DNA from: Actimicrobium sp035984655
GTDB taxonomy: Bacteria; Pseudomonadota; Gammaproteobacteria; Burkholderiales; Burkholderiaceae_D
Length of the DNA stretch: 64,000 nucleotides
Direction of reading: 5' to 3'
Assembly (NCBI RefSeq): GCF_035984655.1
Contig: NZ_JAXCHT010000021.1
Span: 1 to 64,000 of the forward strand
Positions 26,441 to 35,660 of this stretch are shown here, in pieces. The first letter of the stretch is position 1. Each line of letters starts with the position of its first letter. Under the pieces are notes generated by a model that was not told the origin of the DNA, did not search any database, and saw only the letters and a list, made by a program, of their open reading frames with translations. A program made the position numbers and the translations under genes.

Positions 26441-26506
26441 TTGCTGCCGGTGCGGTGTGCGACCGTTGCAACGACAGCGCGGAGTTTTTGCGGTTGTTCA
26501 AGTTAA

Positions 26507-26610
26507 GGCAAGCCGAGTTATCGGGGTCAGAGTTTTTTTTCGCAACGGGTCATCGCGAAAATTACTCTGACCCCGATAACGGACCATGGAATACGTGCGG
26601 TTGATTGCCG
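26507..26610 (+). repeat. 104-bp palindromic repeat, copy B
   Basis: It matches copy A with about four substitutions in the compared blocks. The core stem lies at 26517-26580. It lies immediately upstream of a small exported-protein gene. Confidence 0.85.
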
Positions 26611-26708
26611 CGCGCTACACTTCCGTACATACCGGTTGGCGTCTTGCGAGAAAATGTTCGGTGTGGCTTCCGGCGCTTTGCCGACCTGATAACGTATCGG
26701 AGAAAACA

Positions 26709-27035
26709 GTGCGACTCTTTCCCGACAGGGTACGTCTTCTTGCGACGATGATTTGCCTTGCCGGCCCTGTTGCTGCGGGCGCGACCAATCCTGCGCCGGA
26801 TGTCGACATCATGGATGCGCTCGGTAATAACTGCAAACCCCGCGACATGACGAAGATTGATCAGGTCCGAAAACAGGTGAAATCCAACGTCACCAGCTTT
26901 CTGGTCTTCTATCGATCGCCGCATTCAAGACGCCACCAGCAGTTTGAATACTTTCCGTCCGATCCAAAATATATTGCAGTCGTAAAAAAAGGGATCGCGT
27001 TGTGCGACCCCGGTGAAAAGGAAACGGCTGGCTGA
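26709..27035 (+). CDS. Small exported protein of unknown function
   Basis: The 108-residue protein probably starts at the GTG at 26709 behind GGAG (26699-26702). The open frame extends back to 26586, but that part overlaps the palindromic repeat and lacks a start with a ribosome-binding site. A signal peptide (hydrophobic about residues 9-22, VAAGATNP) leads into a short domain with DALGNNCKPRDMTKIDQVRK and FEYFPSDPKYIAVVKKGI and two Cys residues that could form a disulfide. I recognise no family. It stands alone between the repeats and the tldD-tldE pair. Confidence 0.5.
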   Translation: MRLFPDRVRLLATMICLAGPVAAGATNPAPDVDIMDALGNNCKPRDMTKIDQVRKQVKSNVTSFLVFYRSPHSRRHQQFEYFPSDPKYIAVVKKGIALCDPGEKETAG

Positions 27036-27163
27036 GTTGTTGTCCGACACCTCAGTCGCTTACGACAGGTGTTGGTGTTGACGAAAATCGTCGCGAAAAA
27101 TTGCCCTTGTCTCCTGCTGATGTACCCTGCAACCGTTCCCAAAAACCTCCCTCGAAAGTCACC

Positions 27164-28606
27164 ATGTTCGACACCCTGCGCACCCAATTCCGCTCCCTCG
27201 CCCCGGCCGTTGATTTTTGCGCGCTGCGCATCGTCGACGAATCCAGCGAACAGATCATGGTGCGGCAAAACCTGCTGCAGCCGTTGACGACGTCCATCGA
27301 TCGCGGCGCGATGGTCACGATCATGCATCGCGGCGGGTATGGCTATGCCGCCACCAGTGATCTGACGGTGGCCGGGCTGAAAGACGCGATTGCGCGCGCG
27401 CAGGCCTGGGCCGTCGCCAGCGCCGGACGGTCGGTGATTGATTATTCGACGATTGCCATGCCGCGTCCGACCGGGCGCTATGCCAGTCCGGTGCGCGCCA
27501 ATGCGCCGGAGGCGTCGCGCAAGGACTTGATTGCGCTGCTGATGCGGGAATCGGCAGCCTGCCAGATTGATGCGCGCATCGTGGACTGGAGTGCCTCGAT
27601 CGGCACCATGAGCACGCGCCAGTTGTACCTGACCGCCGACGGCGGCGATCTCGAACAACAGTTCAGTTTCGTGATTCCGAATCTGTCGGTGACCGCCAAT
27701 CAGGGCGCCGATACGCAAACCCGCACGCTGGGCGGGCAGTACAACGGCTACTGTCGCCAGGGCGGGCTGGAGGTGCTCAACGATGCCGGATTCTACGGCT
27801 CGGGCGCACGCATCGCCGCGCAGGCGATCGAACTGCTCAATGCGCCCAACTGCCCGACCGGCAGCATGGATCTGTTGCTGATGCCGGGCCAGATGATGCT
27901 GCAGATTCACGAGTCGATCGGCCATCCGCTGGAGCTCGATCGCATCCTCGGCGATGAGCGCAATTTCGCCGGCACCAGCTTTGTCACGCTCGACATGTTT
28001 GGCCACTTCCAGTACGGCTCGCCGCTGCTCAATGTGACGCATGACCCGAGCCGCGGCGAGCAGTTTGCCAGCTACGGCTGGGACGATGACGGCCAGCCGG
28101 CCGAGAAGGCCTATGTGATCCGCGCCGGGGTGCTGGAGCGGCCGCTGGGCGGCGCGATCTCGCAGGCGCGGGCCGGTGTCGAGGGCGTCGCCAATGCGCG
28201 CGCCTGCAGCTGGAACCGCGCCCCGATCGACCGCATGGCGAACCTGAATATCGAACCCGGCAGCAGCTCGCTCGAAGCCATGATCGGTTCGGTGGAGCGC
28301 GGGGTGCTGATGGACACCAATGTGTCGTGGTCGATCGATGACTCGCGCAACAAATTCCAGTTCGGCTGCGAAAGCGGTCGCCTGATCGAAGATGGCCAGC
28401 TCAAGGGCGTGGTCAAGAATCCGAACTACCGCGGCATTTCGGAATCGTTCTGGCGGTCGCTGAAGGCGGTCGGCGATGCCTCGACCGTCGATGTCATGGG
28501 TACGCCGTTTTGCGGCAAGGGCGAACCGTCGCAGGTGATCCGGGTCGGCCATGCGTCGCCAGCCTGCCTGTTTGCCAATGTCGATGTATTTGGAGGGCAG
28601 GACTGA
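27164..28606 (+). CDS. tldD: TldD-family metalloprotease
   Basis: TldD is the catalytic subunit of the cytoplasmic TldD/TldE zinc protease, which degrades unfolded peptides and matures some modified peptides (microcin B17, known in E. coli). From the ATG at 27164 the protein is 480 residues, the usual length. The HExxH zinc motif is visible as HESIGH (about residues 249-254). Other family features are LLMPGQMMLQI before the motif and FCGKGEPSQVIRVGHASP near the C terminus. The frame extends upstream to 27101, but that sequence lacks a ribosome-binding site. The stop overlaps the start of the partner gene (ATGA), which signals translational coupling. It lies about 1 kb after the peptide importer. 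Confidence 0.9.
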   Translation: MFDTLRTQFRSLAPAVDFCALRIVDESSEQIMVRQNLLQPLTTSIDRGAMVTIMHRGGYGYAATSDLTVAGLKDAIARAQAWAVASAGRSVIDYSTIAMPRPTGRYASPVRANAPEASRKDLIALLMRESAACQIDARIVDWSASIGTMSTRQLYLTADGGDLEQQFSFVIPNLSVTANQGADTQTRTLGGQYNGYCRQGGLEVLNDAGFYGSGARIAAQAIELLNAPNCPTGSMDLLLMPGQMMLQIHESIGHPLELDRILGDERNFAGTSFVTLDMFGHFQYGSPLLNVTHDPSRGEQFASYGWDDDGQPAEKAYVIRAGVLERPLGGAISQARAGVEGVANARACSWNRAPIDRMANLNIEPGSSSLEAMIGSVERGVLMDTNVSWSIDDSRNKFQFGCESGRLIEDGQLKGVVKNPNYRGISESFWRSLKAVGDASTVDVMGTPFCGKGEPSQVIRVGHASPACLFANVDVFGGQD

Positions 28607-29928
28607 TGCAACGCTACTTTGAACAACTCGCCGCCCATGTCGGCAGCCGCATCCAGTCGGATGAGCAATTCAAGTGCTGGTTCTCGGCCGAGGCGACCGA
28701 CTTCGTGCGCTTCAATCGCAGCGCGCTGCGCCAGTCCGGTCACGTGCGGCAGGCGTTCCTGTCGCTGCATCTGATCGCGGGGCGCCGCCACTGCTCGGCC
28801 AGCACGGCGCTGACCGGCGATCTGGAAGCCGACCGGCCGACGCTGGATCGCCTCATCGCCAGCCTGCGCAGGCAGCTGCCGGATCTGCCGGACGACCCGC
28901 ACCTGCTCATCGCCAGTGAAGTAAACGCGACCGAACAGGCCGTGCCGTCGCAATTGCCGCCCACCGCCGCGATCGTCGATCAGGTGCTGCGCGCCAGCGC
29001 CGGTGTCGATCTGGTCGGCATCCTCGCCAGCGGCCCGGTGTATCGCGGCTTTGCCAATTCGTTCGGGCAGCGCAACTGGTTCGAGGCGGCCACCTTCAAT
29101 CTGGACTGGAGCCTGTACCAGAGCCGCGACAAGGCAGTCAAATCCTCCTACGCCGGCACGGCATGGGACGAGGCCGCCTTTGCCGAGCGCATGAACAGCG
29201 CGATCGCGCAGCTGGAAATCCTCAAGCGCACCCCGGTGACGGTCAAGCCGGGCGCGTACCGGGCCTATCTGACACCGACGGCGATGAGTGAACTGATCGG
29301 CATGTTCAACTGGGAGGGCCTGTCCGAAAAGTCGCTGCGCACCAAGCAGAGTTCGCTGCGGCGCATGCGCGACGAAGGCGTGCGCCTGCATCCGTCGATC
29401 AATCTGACCGAAGACAGCGCCGGCGGTTTTGCGCCGGGCTTCCAGGGCGATGGCTTCATCAAGCCACCGCGCCTGCACTTGCTGGAGCAGGGTGCACTGA
29501 CCGGCAGCATGATCTCGCCACGCAGCGCGATGGAATACGGCCTGACCACCAACGGCGCCGGCGCGGCCGAAACCATGGCGGCCATCGAGCTGGCGGCGGG
29601 CAGCCTGCCGATGGCACAGGCGCTGGCCGAGCTCGACACCGGGATCTACATCAGCAACCTGTGGTACCTGAATTTCTCGGACCGGGCCAATTGCCGCATC
29701 ACCGGCATGACGCGCTTTGCCACCTTCTGGGTCGAGCACGGCGAGATCGTCGCACCGCTGAATGTGATGCGCTTCGACGATTCGCTGTTCCGCCTGCTGG
29801 GCGACAACCTGCTGGCACTGACCGCCGAGCGCGAGCTGCTGTTGAGCAGCGATTCCTGGGGCGAGCGCGCCACCGGCAGCGCGTTGCTGCCAGGCGCACT
29901 GGTGCGGGATTTCAACTTCGTTCTGTAG
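28606..29928 (+). CDS. tldE: TldE/PmbA-family partner protein
   Basis: The 440-residue TldE/PmbA homologue lacks an HExxH motif, as expected of the regulatory partner of TldD. The ATG at 28606 overlaps the tldD stop and follows GGAGGG. The family pattern of a scaffold N-terminal domain and a C-terminal beta-barrel domain is suggested by MEYGLTTNGAG, GIYISNLWYLNFSDR and FRLLGDNLLALT. TldD and TldE form a heterodimer that degrades flexible peptides. The 3' end overlaps the end of the converging queG gene by 17 bp. Whether this pair is the housekeeping TldDE or a second paralog cannot be told from this window. Confidence 0.82.
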   Translation: MQRYFEQLAAHVGSRIQSDEQFKCWFSAEATDFVRFNRSALRQSGHVRQAFLSLHLIAGRRHCSASTALTGDLEADRPTLDRLIASLRRQLPDLPDDPHLLIASEVNATEQAVPSQLPPTAAIVDQVLRASAGVDLVGILASGPVYRGFANSFGQRNWFEAATFNLDWSLYQSRDKAVKSSYAGTAWDEAAFAERMNSAIAQLEILKRTPVTVKPGAYRAYLTPTAMSELIGMFNWEGLSEKSLRTKQSSLRRMRDEGVRLHPSINLTEDSAGGFAPGFQGDGFIKPPRLHLLEQGALTGSMISPRSAMEYGLTTNGAGAAETMAAIELAAGSLPMAQALAELDTGIYISNLWYLNFSDRANCRITGMTRFATFWVEHGEIVAPLNVMRFDDSLFRLLGDNLLALTAERELLLSSDSWGERATGSALLPGALVRDFNFVL

Positions 29929-31003
29929 CCTCGGCCAGCGCCCACAGCACATGCTCGCGCACCAGCGCGGACGGGTGATCGATGCGCGTTTGCAATGCCG
30001 CGACCAGCGCCTCCGACGGCGCTGCCCGCAGCGCGTTGCCAAGTCCGACCGCGACATTGCGCAGCCAGCGCTCGTGACCGATGCGGCGGATCGGACTGCC
30101 GGCCATGATCTGGTCGAACTGCGCTTCGGTCCAGCCGAACAGCGTCACCAGATCGGCGCTGCCGAGGCCGTGACGCGCGTCGAAGTCCGGCAACACGGCA
30201 CGCTGGGCAAACTTGTTCCACGGACAAACCGTCTGGCAGTCGTCGCAGCCATAAATGCGGTTGCCGATCAGGGCGCGCAGCTCCAGCGGAATGCTGCCCT
30301 TGAGTTCGATGGTCAGATACGAAATGCAGCGCCGCGCATCCAGCCGGTATGGGCCGAGGATGGCCTGGGTCGGGCAGATGTCGATGCAGGCTGTGCATGC
30401 GCCGCAGTGGGTACTCACCGGGGCGTCGACCGGCAGCGGCAGATCGATGAACAGTTCGCCCAGGAAGAACATCGAACCGGCTTCGCGACTGAGCAGCAGC
30501 GTGTGTTTGCCGCGCCAGCCCAGCCCGGCGCGGTTGCCCAGTTCCACCTCCATTACCGGGGCTGAATCGGTAAACACGCGGTAACCGAACTCACCGATTT
30601 CGGCGGCGATGCGGTCGGCCAGCTGCTGCAGGCGTGCCCGCAGCACCTTGTGGTAATCGCGGCCGCGCGCATACACCGAGATCACCGCTGCGGCCGGATC
30701 GGCCAGGCGCGCCGTTTCGCGCGCGCGCCAGTCGGTGGCGGTGTCACGTGGCAAATAATCCATCCGCGCGGAAATGACGCGCAGGGTCCCCGGTACCAAT
30801 TCGTTCGGCCGCGCGCGTTTCAGGCCATGTGCTGCCATATAATCCATTTGACCGTGATGGCCGGCGTCGAGCCATGCCTGCAAGCCGGATTCGGCATGCT
30901 GCAAATCGACATCGGTGATGCGCAGTTCGGCAAAGCCGAGCTCGCGGCCCCATGCCTTGATGGTGGTGCACAGCGCAAGCAGGTCGACGGTCGGAACACT
31001 CAT
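29912..31003 (-). CDS. queG: Epoxyqueuosine reductase QueG
   Basis: QueG reduces epoxyqueuosine to queuosine in tRNAs with a GUN anticodon, using cobalamin and iron-sulfur clusters. From the ATG at 31003 the protein is 363 residues, fitting the family; the frame to 31063 adds an unlikely N-terminal extension. Both 4Fe-4S signatures are present: CGACTACIDICP and CDDCQTVCPWN. Other expected blocks are DYMAAHGLKR near the N terminus, RYCVYARGRDYHK-like VYARGRDYHKVL, and the C-terminal HEAT-like repeat region (LRNVAVGLGNAL). It converges with tldE and is divergent from the sigma-54 regulator. The other queuosine genes are not in this window. Confidence 0.95.
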   Translation of the reverse strand: MSVPTVDLLALCTTIKAWGRELGFAELRITDVDLQHAESGLQAWLDAGHHGQMDYMAAHGLKRARPNELVPGTLRVISARMDYLPRDTATDWRARETARLADPAAAVISVYARGRDYHKVLRARLQQLADRIAAEIGEFGYRVFTDSAPVMEVELGNRAGLGWRGKHTLLLSREAGSMFFLGELFIDLPLPVDAPVSTHCGACTACIDICPTQAILGPYRLDARRCISYLTIELKGSIPLELRALIGNRIYGCDDCQTVCPWNKFAQRAVLPDFDARHGLGSADLVTLFGWTEAQFDQIMAGSPIRRIGHERWLRNVAVGLGNALRAAPSEALVAALQTRIDHPSALVREHVLWALAEATERS

Positions 31004-31104
31004 TGGGCACGCAAGAAGAAAAACAGACGGCCATTCTACGAGATGCTGCGCCTGCAACGGCACGCCGCACCCAGTGGCCGAATAAAAATAACAAGGAGCC
31101 GGGC

Positions 31105-32508
<1,404 letters not shown>

Positions 32509-32532
32509 GGCTGCCCGGTTTCCCGGAAAGTC

Positions 32533-32548
32533 GTCCGGATTTCCGGAC
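32533..32548. promoter_or_regulatory. Dyad 1, candidate enhancer site
   Basis: GTCCGGATTTCCGGAC is a near-perfect inverted repeat (7-bp arms around TT) located 25 bp after the activator stop. The flanking C and G extend the symmetry to 8 bp. Confidence 0.5.
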
Positions 32549-32601
32549 GGACTGAGCGCTCCCGCAACGCCTCGGAATTACCCGATGCAATGCTCGCCAG
32601 T

Positions 32602-32617
32602 GTCTGGCTTTCCGGAC
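32602..32617. promoter_or_regulatory. Dyad 2, candidate enhancer site
   Basis: GTCTGGCTTTCCGGAC matches dyad 1 in 14 of 16 positions and begins exactly 69 bp downstream of it. Paired dyads upstream of a gene are typical of sites for enhancer-binding proteins. Confidence 0.45.
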
Positions 32618-32970
32618 GGGCAACCCGCTGCGCGGCGGCAACGACGCGGCGTCGATGGCCGCGACGCCCGGCAATCTGCGCGTCGGCAGGGGACGGCATG
32701 GAACGTGCTAACAGTCCCGCAGTTGCGCCGGCGTCACTGCACCCCGGCAGCAACTCCCGCTCCCGGATCACCGCGGCGCGCGGACAAAATAAAAACGAAA
32801 GAGACCATGCCCCAATCCGCTTCCAGCCCTGCTGCCCGGCGCGTGCCGATGCAGCGCAAACGTTCTGCCTGTAATTCGCCCTGCTGACCACCAGGTGCGC
32901 TGTAATGCGTCGAAGTCCGGCTGCTTGCACCCGGGCGGACGCACATAAAAAAACTGTATGGAGGATGACA

Positions 32971-35058
32971 ATGACTACATCAATACGCATCACGCTGGCG
33001 GCGTTGCTCGCCACTGCCCTGGTTTCCTGCGGCGGCTCGCGCACCGAGGACAAGAACCTCAAGCCGGTCTACCTGGGCGCCATCACCAGCACCACCTATG
33101 ACGGCAGCAGCGACGATCTGCTGACCGCCGGGCTGGGCAAGACCGGCCTCGGCGCCAGCGTCGCGCCAACCATCGCCGCGCCGTTGAGCCCCACCGCCGC
33201 CGAGTTGCGCAAGCTGGCGATCTATACCAATTACCGCGCCCTGATCGATCCGTCGGCAGCAGGTGGCTACGGCACCCTGTATGGTCCCAATGTCGATATC
33301 AACGGTGTGGCCGGAACCAGTGAAGGCACCATCGCCGGCACCGAATATCTGGCGTATGCCGACGATGGCACCGGCAGCCAGAACGTGACGATGATGGTGC
33401 AGGTGCCGACCTCGTTCAATCCGGCCAGCCCGTGCATCGTCACGGCTGCCTCCAGCGGCTCGCGCGGTGTCTACGGCGCGATCGCCACGGCCGGCGAGTG
33501 GGGCCTGAAGCACGGTTGTGCCGTGGCGTACACTGACAAGGGCAGCGGCAATGGCATCGACGACCTGCAAAACAATACGGTCAGTTTGCAGAACGGTGTG
33601 CGCAGCGACGCCGCCGCGGCGGGCAAGAATTCCCATTTCACGGCAGCGTTGAGCGACGCCGAACGCGCTACCTTCAATGCCGCCACACCGAACCGCTTTG
33701 CCGTCAAGCACGCGCATTCACAGCAGAATCCGGAAAAGGATTGGGGCAAATTCACCTTGCAGGCGGTCGAGTTCGCCTACTTTGTGCTGAACGAAAAGTA
33801 TGGCGATCTGGCGGCGGATAACAGTACCCATCTGCGCAAGCTGAAACCATCGAACACCATCACCATCGCCTCCAGCGTGTCCAATGGCGCGGGCGCGGCG
33901 CTGGCGGCGGCGGAGCAGGATTCGACCGGCCTCATCTCCGGCGTGGCAGTGGCGGAACCGAACGTACAGCTGGCCGCCGATACCAAATTGAGCGTCAAGC
34001 GTGGCGCCACCACGCTGGTCGGCACCGGCAAACCGTTGTATGACTACTTCACGCTGGCCAATCTGCTGCAACCGTGCGCCGCGCTGGTCTCGCCCACCAC
34101 CAACGCGTTCAATACCGTGAGCCCGGCCGTCGCCACCAACCGCTGTGCCGCGCTCGCCGCTGCCGGCCTGGTGACCGGCGCCAGCACCGCCGAGTATGCC
34201 GCCAGCGCCATGGCCAACCTGATCGCCGCCGGCTGGCAGCCCGAGAGCGCGTTCCTGCAGGCCTCGCACTATTCCTTCGCCACGCTGCCGGTGGCGCTGA
34301 CCTACGCCAATTCCTATGGCCGCTTCAGTGTGCGTGACAACCTGTGCGGTTTCAGCTTCGGCGCAACCGCTGCCGGCACCGGCTTGCCGACGGCGGCATC
34401 GGCCAGCGCGGTGGCCAGCTCGTTTGGCACCGGCAATGGCGTCCCGCCAACGGTCGGCATCAACATCATCAACAACAACAGTGCCAACGGCCCGGTGCTC
34501 GATGCCCTGACGGTCAACAATGCAGCGGTGTTCGATTACAACGCCACCGGCGCGCTTTGCCTGCGTGAACTGGCCATCGGCAGCAGCGCCAATGCGCAGA
34601 AGGTCCAGCTCGGCATCAAGGAGGTTCTGCGCAACGGCAATCTGCATGGCAAGCCGACGGTGATCGTGCATGGCCGCTCGGACACGCTGATCCCGGTGGC
34701 TTTCAGCTCGCGGCCGTACTTCGGTGTCAACAAGATGATCGAAGGCGGCGTCAGCAAGCTCGCCTACATCGAAGTCACCAATGCGCAGCATTTCGACTCC
34801 TTCCTCGGCTTCCCTGGCTACAGCGACAAGCTGGTGCCGCTGCATCGCTATTTCATCCAGGCCATGGACCTCGTGTATGCGAATCTGAAAACCGGTGCGG
34901 CACTGCCCGAGAGCCAGGTGGTGCGCACCGTGCCGCGTGGCTTGAATGGCGCAGCGGTCAATCCGATCACGATTGCCAATGTGCCGCCGATCAAAGCCAC
35001 GGCAGACGCAGCCGACCGGATCACGTTTGCCAATAATGTCGTCACCGTGGCTGACTGA
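32971..35058 (+). CDS. D-(-)-3-hydroxybutyrate oligomer hydrolase
   Basis: This enzyme cleaves 3-hydroxybutyrate oligomers released from polyhydroxybutyrate. From the ATG at 32971 (GGAGG six bases upstream) the protein has 695 residues, the size of known 3HB-oligomer hydrolases. The signal segment ends in a lipobox-like ALVSCGG, suggesting lipid anchoring at the envelope. The catalytic region has the serine-hydrolase-like TIASSVSNGAGAALAAAE (about residues 305-320) and a C-terminal HGRSDTLIPVAFSSRPY with an Asp-containing block, followed by AQHFDSFLGFPG with a candidate catalytic His. The first 40 residues show typical family sequence (KPVYLGAITSTTYDG). It is preceded by a PAS-type sigma-54 activator gene on the same strand, which may control it. 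Confidence 0.9.
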   Translation: MTTSIRITLAALLATALVSCGGSRTEDKNLKPVYLGAITSTTYDGSSDDLLTAGLGKTGLGASVAPTIAAPLSPTAAELRKLAIYTNYRALIDPSAAGGYGTLYGPNVDINGVAGTSEGTIAGTEYLAYADDGTGSQNVTMMVQVPTSFNPASPCIVTAASSGSRGVYGAIATAGEWGLKHGCAVAYTDKGSGNGIDDLQNNTVSLQNGVRSDAAAAGKNSHFTAALSDAERATFNAATPNRFAVKHAHSQQNPEKDWGKFTLQAVEFAYFVLNEKYGDLAADNSTHLRKLKPSNTITIASSVSNGAGAALAAAEQDSTGLISGVAVAEPNVQLAADTKLSVKRGATTLVGTGKPLYDYFTLANLLQPCAALVSPTTNAFNTVSPAVATNRCAALAAAGLVTGASTAEYAASAMANLIAAGWQPESAFLQASHYSFATLPVALTYANSYGRFSVRDNLCGFSFGATAAGTGLPTAASASAVASSFGTGNGVPPTVGINIINNNSANGPVLDALTVNNAAVFDYNATGALCLRELAIGSSANAQKVQLGIKEVLRNGNLHGKPTVIVHGRSDTLIPVAFSSRPYFGVNKMIEGGVSKLAYIEVTNAQHFDSFLGFPGYSDKLVPLHRYFIQAMDLVYANLKTGAALPESQVVRTVPRGLNGAAVNPITIANVPPIKATADAADRITFANNVVTVAD

Positions 35059-35174
35059 GCAGCCCTGACAGCCCGGTGCGGGGAGCGTGGCCTATAATTC
35101 ATCGGGCCGCGCTGTCCTGCGGCGCGCCCTTGCCGCAGCGTTGCCGCACACCAGACCGAAAGCCGTTCCAGCCC

Positions 35175-35660
35175 ATGCAGCACATCGCCATCCAACTCAA
35201 AGACGAAGCCGGCACCATTGCACTGGGCGCGGCACTGGCGCGCGTGCTGACGCCGGGACTGACGCTGTACCTGCACGGCGATCTGGGCGCCGGCAAGACC
35301 GCACTGACGCGGGCGCTGCTGCATGCGGCCGGCTATGCCGGGCATGTCAAGAGTCCGACCTACACGCTGGTGGAGCCGTACACGATTGCACTGCATGACC
35401 ACATGGTCGAGGTCATGCATTTCGACCTGTACCGGATGCTCAGCGCCGACGATTTCCTCGATGCCGGGTTTCGCGAGTATTTCAACAGCGACAACATCTG
35501 CATCGTCGAGTGGCCCGAGAAAGCCGACGGGGTGTTGCCGCCGGCCGACCTCGACGTCTTTCTGACACTTGCAGGCGACGGTCGTAAGGTAGAATTGGTC
35601 GCGCATTCCGACCAGGGTTTTCAATGTCTCGACCAGCTCCACTTCGCGCCAAACATGTAA
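35175..35660 (+). CDS. tsaE: tRNA threonylcarbamoyladenosine biosynthesis ATPase TsaE
   Basis: TsaE is the P-loop ATPase needed, with TsaB, TsaC and TsaD, to make t6A37 in ANN-reading tRNAs. The 161-residue length is typical. Walker A is GDLGAGKT (about residues 35-42); SPTYTLVEPY and HFDLYRM match family blocks, and ICIVEWPEK carries the conserved IEW-type motif. The ATG at 35175 is the natural start; the longer frame to 35076 is not conserved-looking. The stop lies inside the start region of amiC (overlap of about 37 bp), an order (tsaE-amiC) common in Burkholderiales. A TATAAT hexamer lies at 35093-35098, but no good -35 matches it. Confidence 0.95.
   Translation: MQHIAIQLKDEAGTIALGAALARVLTPGLTLYLHGDLGAGKTALTRALLHAAGYAGHVKSPTYTLVEPYTIALHDHMVEVMHFDLYRMLSADDFLDAGFREYFNSDNICIVEWPEKADGVLPPADLDVFLTLAGDGRKVELVAHSDQGFQCLDQLHFAPNM

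Larger units (their letters stand above)
26187..26627. repeat. Tandem direct repeat with 250-bp period
   Basis: Sequence from 26187 (CCGGTTGCTGCCGGTGCGG) recurs at 26437 at an exact offset of 250 bp. The match continues through the flanking part and the palindromic core to about 26377 and 26627. The two units differ by scattered substitutions but no indels by eye. Each contains one 104-bp palindromic element in the same orientation, with a third, inverted palindrome between them. Confidence 0.85.
32509..32970. other. Regulatory region between the sigma-54 activator and the hydrolase
   Basis: There is no convincing gene here. Two similar 16-bp dyads are annotated separately. I searched for GG-N10-GC matches to the -24/-12 consensus and found only imperfect candidates, with spacing off by one (for example near 32850 and 32900). 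Ribosome-binding sequence GGAGG lies at 32960-32964. Confidence 0.5.

Noticed and set aside
26586..26708. The N-terminal extension of the small exported protein into the palindromic repeat
   Set aside because: The first 41 codons overlap the repeat, and the GTG at 26709 has both a ribosome-binding site and a signal-peptide start.
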